Origin: Betaproteobacteria bacterium
GTDB taxonomy: Bacteria > Pseudomonadota > Gammaproteobacteria > Burkholderiales > Burkholderiaceae_C
Assembly (NCBI GenBank): GCA_009923345.1
Contig: RFTR01000055.1
Location: 1 to 10,054, forward strand
DNA length: 10,054 nt
Direction of reading: 5' to 3'
Shown piece by piece: positions 6,718 through 10,054 of the stretch. The first letter of the stretch is position 1. Every line of letters begins with the position of its first letter. Position numbers and translations under genes: made by a program. Below the pieces are notes generated by a model. The model was given only the letters and a program-made list of their open reading frames with translations. It was not told where the DNA came from and did no database searches.

Positions 6718-9700
6718 ACGCACCTTAGACAGCAACACCAAGGTGGTGCTTGTCACCATGGACAACCATTTGTCTGGTGCGTTTGAGCAAGTCTCACAAA
6801 AGCTGATGGCGTCTGCAGGCCTGCGTTTCAAGATGCATGCCGCCAGTGACTGGCGCAACAACCCATCCGCTTTAGAAAAATGCCGCGAGGACATTGGCCA
6901 AGCAAATATCGTGATCGTCACCATGTTGTTCATGGAAGACCACTTCTTACCCATCCTCGATGCGCTAGAACAAAGAAGGTTCCATTGCGACGCCATGGTG
7001 TGCATCATGTCTGCGCCACAAGTGATGCATTTGTCGCGTATGGGTAAATATGTTGCCAATACCCAAGCCGGTGGCTTGATCGGATTGCTCAAAAAATTAC
7101 GTCCCTCGGCCAAAGATGCCCAAGGCAAAGACAAGCCCGTATCTGCTGGCGCCAAACAAATGGCTATGTTGCGCCGCCTTCCGAAGTTGTTGCGTTTTAT
7201 TCCTGGTTCGGCCCAAGACATTCGTATCTTTTTCTTGGTCATGCAATATTGGCTTGCTGGGTCCGAGGCCAATATTTTGAACATGGTCATCATGTTGGTA
7301 CAACGCTATGCGCGGATTGAAGAAACCCATTCCGCACACCGCGTGAAGTTAGAAGCGCCAGTTGAATACCCTGAGGTGGGCATCTACCACCCACGTATGA
7401 ATACACGTTTATCAGACCAATTGGCTGATCTTCCTTATACAAAAAATTCCAAACAACCCGCTGTGGGTATGCTGTTGTTGCGTTCTTATCTGCTCGCTGG
7501 CAATACTGACCACTATGACGCAGTCATTGAAGCCATTGAAGCCAAAGGCTTACGCGTGATTCCCGCCTTTTCTAGCGGATTAGATGCACGTCATGCAATT
7601 GACCAGTATTTCAAAAAAGACGGCACGCCACAGATTGAGGCCTTGGTTTCATTGACCGGTTTTTCGTTGGTGGGTGGCCCCGCTTACAACGATGCCAAAG
7701 CCGCACAAGTAGCGCTGAAAGAACTGGATGTTCCCTACATTGCTGCGCACCCTGTGGAATTTCAGTCCCTTGACCAATGGGGCGACTCGGACCGCGGCTT
7801 GTTGCCAGTAGAGAGCACCATCATGGTCGCCATTCCTGAATTAGATGGTTCAACCGTCCCCATGGTTTACGGCGGCAGGCCAGGCGCCGAGGGCACCACT
7901 TGCAATGGTTGCGATCGCCAGTGCACTTTCACCAAAGCGCACAAAGCACAAAACATGTTCACCTGTGCTGAACGCACCGAGATGTTGGCGTCTCGCGTGC
8001 ATAAATTGGTGCAACTGCGCGGTAGAAAACGCGAAGAACGCAAGCTTGCCATCGTATTGTTCAACTTTCCACCAAACGCAGGTAGCGTGGGAACTGCGGC
8101 TTACCTTTCCGTCTTTGAATCTTTGTACAACACACTGCACACCTTAGCCGCAGAAGGCTACCGAGTGGAGCTTCCTGAGTCTGTCGATAGCTTGCGCGAT
8201 CGCTTACTGGTTGGTAATGCCGCGCAGTTTGGCACCCAAGCTAATGTGGTGCACCAAATTCCAGTTGCACAACATATTCAACAAGAAACTTGGTTGGGTG
8301 AAATAGAAGCGCAATGGGGTGCGGCTCCAGGCAAGCATCTCACCGATGGTAAAAGTTTGTTTGTGATGGGCGCGCAGATGGGTGATATCTTGATTGCGTT
8401 ACAGCCAGCGTTTGGATATGAAGGCGATCCGATGCGCCTGTTGTTTGAAAAAGGCTTTGCACCCACCCACGCCTTCAGCGCTTTTTACCGCTACCTGCGC
8501 GAAGAATACAAAGCAGATGCTGTCTTGCATTTTGGAACACACGGCGCTTTGGAATTCATGCCAGGTAAGCAAACGGGTTTGTCTGGAAAGTGCTGGCCTG
8601 AGCGTTTGATCGACGACCTGCCTAATGTGTATCTCTATGCTGCGAACAATCCATCTGAGGGTGCATTGGCCAAGCGCCGCGCCGCGGCTACTTTGATCAG
8701 CTACCTCACACCCACCATCACCGAGGCGGGTCTCTACAAAGGTTTGATAGAACTCAAGCAGTCACTAGAACGTTGGCGCGGTGCCGATGAAAGCGATCAA
8801 ACGGATCGCGTGTCGCTTTTGCAAATGATCCACGAACAAGCACTGGCACTAGACCTGCAAGTACCAAGTCTCGATAATTTTGTAGCACAACATAGTGCAG
8901 ACCTAGCATCCATACCTTGGGTCGATGCACTGCAAGCCCAACTGCTTGAATTGGAATACGCCTTGATACCCGAAGGCTTGCATGTGATTGGCCGCTTGCC
9001 AAGCCGCGATGAGCGTCTCTCCACACTCAAAGCCATGGCACAAGCGATGGGCATTGATGCCCCTGAATTGATCGGCAAGTTGGTAGATGGCGACAAGGAA
9101 TTCGAACTGCAGGCCTACACCCAAGGTTTTTCAGATGCGCACATCTTGCAAATAAAACAATTGGTTGAGACCAACCATATTTTGAGCCAAGACCATGAGC
9201 TTGCTGGCATTTTGCGTGCTTTGGATGGACGTTACATCGAACCAGCACCTGGCGGCGATTTACTGCGCAACCCAGAAGTGCTTCCAACGGGTCGCAATTT
9301 GCATGGCCTAGATCCATTCCGTCTACCAAGCGCTTTTGCGGTCAAAGACGCCAAGCGCCAAGCTGACAAATTACTGGCCCGCTATGCAGCCGATGGCCAA
9401 GGTTTGCCCGAGAGCGTAGCCATGGTGCTCTGGGGGTCCGACAACTTGAAGTCAGAAGGCGGCCCCTTGGCTCAGGCCTTAGCACTGATGGGCGCACTCC
9501 CCCGCTTTGACAGTTACGGCCGCTTAGCAGGTGCGGCTTTAGTGCCGTTGAACGAACTCGGACGTCCACGCATTGATGTGGTGATCACACTCTCAGGCAT
9601 CTTCCGCGATCTGATGCCTATGCAAATCAAACTCTTGGCTGAAGCTTCTTTCTTAGCTGCCAGCGCAGAAGAACCCGAAGACCAAAACTTCATTCGTAAA

Positions 9701-10054
9701 CACAGCTTGGCTTTCATGCAGGCGCAAGGGTGCGACATGGAAACCGCTTCGTTGCGTGTGTTCGGCAATGCAGAAGGCGCTTACGGAGCGAACGTCAACC
9801 ATTTGGTCGACAGCAGCTGCTGGGAAGAAGAAGATGAATTAGGCAATGCATTTACCAATCGCAAAGGATTTGCCTACGGCCGGGAAGGACATCCTATTCG
9901 CAACAACGCATTGCTACAAAGCGCATTAGCCAATGTCAGCCTCACCTACCAAAACGTAGATTCCGTAGAACTTGGTGTCACCAGCATCGATACCTATTTC
10001 GACACATTGGGTGGCATCAGCCGCGCTGTATTGCTTTTTTTTTTTTTTTTTTTT
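6692..10054 (+). CDS. bchH: Magnesium chelatase large subunit BchH (C-terminus cut by window edge)
   Basis: BchH binds protoporphyrin IX and, with the AAA+ subunits BchI and BchD, inserts Mg2+ at the branch point to bacteriochlorophyll. From ATG 6692, preceded by GGAG at 6678-6681, the frame is open for 1121 codons to the right edge. The first 1113 or so are genuine; the final codons fall in a poly-T run. Family proteins are about 1200 residues, so the end is missing. Visible hallmarks: MLFMEDHF near the N-terminus, a Cys cluster Cys404/Cys407/Cys411 (CNGCDRQC), the CobN-like core HFGTHGALEFMPGKQTGLS from residue 613 with His617 and Glu621, SYGRLAGAALVPLNELGRPR, and GAYGANVNHLVD. YFDTLGGISRAV is the last recognisable motif. 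The start lies inside the bchB 3' end, so translation is probably coupled. bchL and bchM would be the usual next genes but are outside the window. Confidence 0.96.
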   Translation, partial: MPKLTSAVERTLDSNTKVVLVTMDNHLSGAFEQVSQKLMASAGLRFKMHAASDWRNNPSALEKCREDIGQANIVIVTMLFMEDHFLPILDALEQRRFHCDAMVCIMSAPQVMHLSRMGKYVANTQAGGLIGLLKKLRPSAKDAQGKDKPVSAGAKQMAMLRRLPKLLRFIPGSAQDIRIFFLVMQYWLAGSEANILNMVIMLVQRYARIEETHSAHRVKLEAPVEYPEVGIYHPRMNTRLSDQLADLPYTKNSKQPAVGMLLLRSYLLAGNTDHYDAVIEAIEAKGLRVIPAFSSGLDARHAIDQYFKKDGTPQIEALVSLTGFSLVGGPAYNDAKAAQVALKELDVPYIAAHPVEFQSLDQWGDSDRGLLPVESTIMVAIPELDGSTVPMVYGGRPGAEGTTCNGCDRQCTFTKAHKAQNMFTCAERTEMLASRVHKLVQLRGRKREERKLAIVLFNFPPNAGSVGTAAYLSVFESLYNTLHTLAAEGYRVELPESVDSLRDRLLVGNAAQFGTQANVVHQIPVAQHIQQETWLGEIEAQWGAAPGKHLTDGKSLFVMGAQMGDILIALQPAFGYEGDPMRLLFEKGFAPTHAFSAFYRYLREEYKADAVLHFGTHGALEFMPGKQTGLSGKCWPERLIDDLPNVYLYAANNPSEGALAKRRAAATLISYLTPTITEAGLYKGLIELKQSLERWRGADESDQTDRVSLLQMIHEQALALDLQVPSLDNFVAQHSADLASIPWVDALQAQLLELEYALIPEGLHVIGRLPSRDERLSTLKAMAQAMGIDAPELIGKLVDGDKEFELQAYTQGFSDAHILQIKQLVETNHILSQDHELAGILRALDGRYIEPAPGGDLLRNPEVLPTGRNLHGLDPFRLPSAFAVKDAKRQADKLLARYAADGQGLPESVAMVLWGSDNLKSEGGPLAQALALMGALPRFDSYGRLAGAALVPLNELGRPRIDVVITLSGIFRDLMPMQIKLLAEASFLAASAEEPEDQNFIRKHSLAFMQAQGCDMETASLRVFGNAEGAYGANVNHLVDSSCWEEEDELGNAFTNRKGFAYGREGHPIRNNALLQSALANVSLTYQNVDSVELGVTSIDTYFDTLGGISRAVLLFFFFFF
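10035..10054. other. Terminal poly-T run, probable contig-end artefact
   Basis: The last 20 bases are all T. They start a few codons after the conserved BchH motif TLGGISRAV and would encode Leu-Phe-Phe repeats where the family has a hydrophilic continuation. Position at the very end of the sequence and loss of a conserved coding sequence suggest an assembly or read-end artefact rather than biology. Confidence 0.75.

Noticed and set aside
6664..7293. 209-codon open frame on the minus strand
   Set aside because: It lies opposite bchB and bchH, whose plus-strand protein is conserved throughout; the antisense product is Ser/Met/Lys-rich with no recognisable motif.
1..10054. A previously undescribed system
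   Set aside because: All seven genes belong to well-known families in the familiar photosynthesis cluster order, and no unexplained gene-sized gap remains.

Overview
This window is the core of a photosynthesis gene cluster from a bacterium that makes bacteriochlorophyll a. BchF (C3-vinyl hydratase) together with the dark-operative protochlorophyllide reductase subunits BchN and BchB points to a purple or aerobic anoxygenic phototroph. The order bchG-ppsR-ppaA / bchF-bchN-bchB-bchH and the PpsR type fit phototrophic Betaproteobacteria of the Burkholderiales, for example Rhodoferax- or Limnohabitans-like Comamonadaceae. GC content is near one half by eye, lower than Rubrivivax. The taxonomic placement is inference from remembered gene order, not from a search.

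Layout: positions 1-3199 are all on the minus strand and read right to left: ppaA/aerR (cobalamin-binding antirepressor), ppsR/crtJ (PAS-HTH repressor), then bchG (bacteriochlorophyll synthase), which runs off the left edge. Positions 3200-3348 are a divergent control region. Positions 3349-10054 are on the plus strand: bchF, bchN, bchB and bchH, tightly packed (4-base overlap, 7-base gap, 26-base overlap). bchH is cut by the right edge.

Working together: BchH (with BchI and BchD, not in this window) inserts Mg into protoporphyrin IX. BchN-BchB (with BchL, not in window) reduces ring D of protochlorophyllide. BchF hydrates the C3 vinyl group, and BchG attaches the isoprenoid tail. PpsR is expected to repress these genes under oxygen, and PpaA is expected to antagonise PpsR through a bound cobalamin in response to light.

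The most informative non-coding signal is a pair of matching PpsR-type operators, one upstream of bchG and one upstream of bchF. In both, the downstream half-site is also the TTGACA -35 hexamer of the promoter reading into the bch gene. The right end of the window is a 20-base poly-T run that replaces conserved bchH sequence and looks like a contig-end artefact. I found no mobile element, CRISPR array, RNA gene or undescribed system; this is a well-known pathway with some worthwhile regulatory detail.
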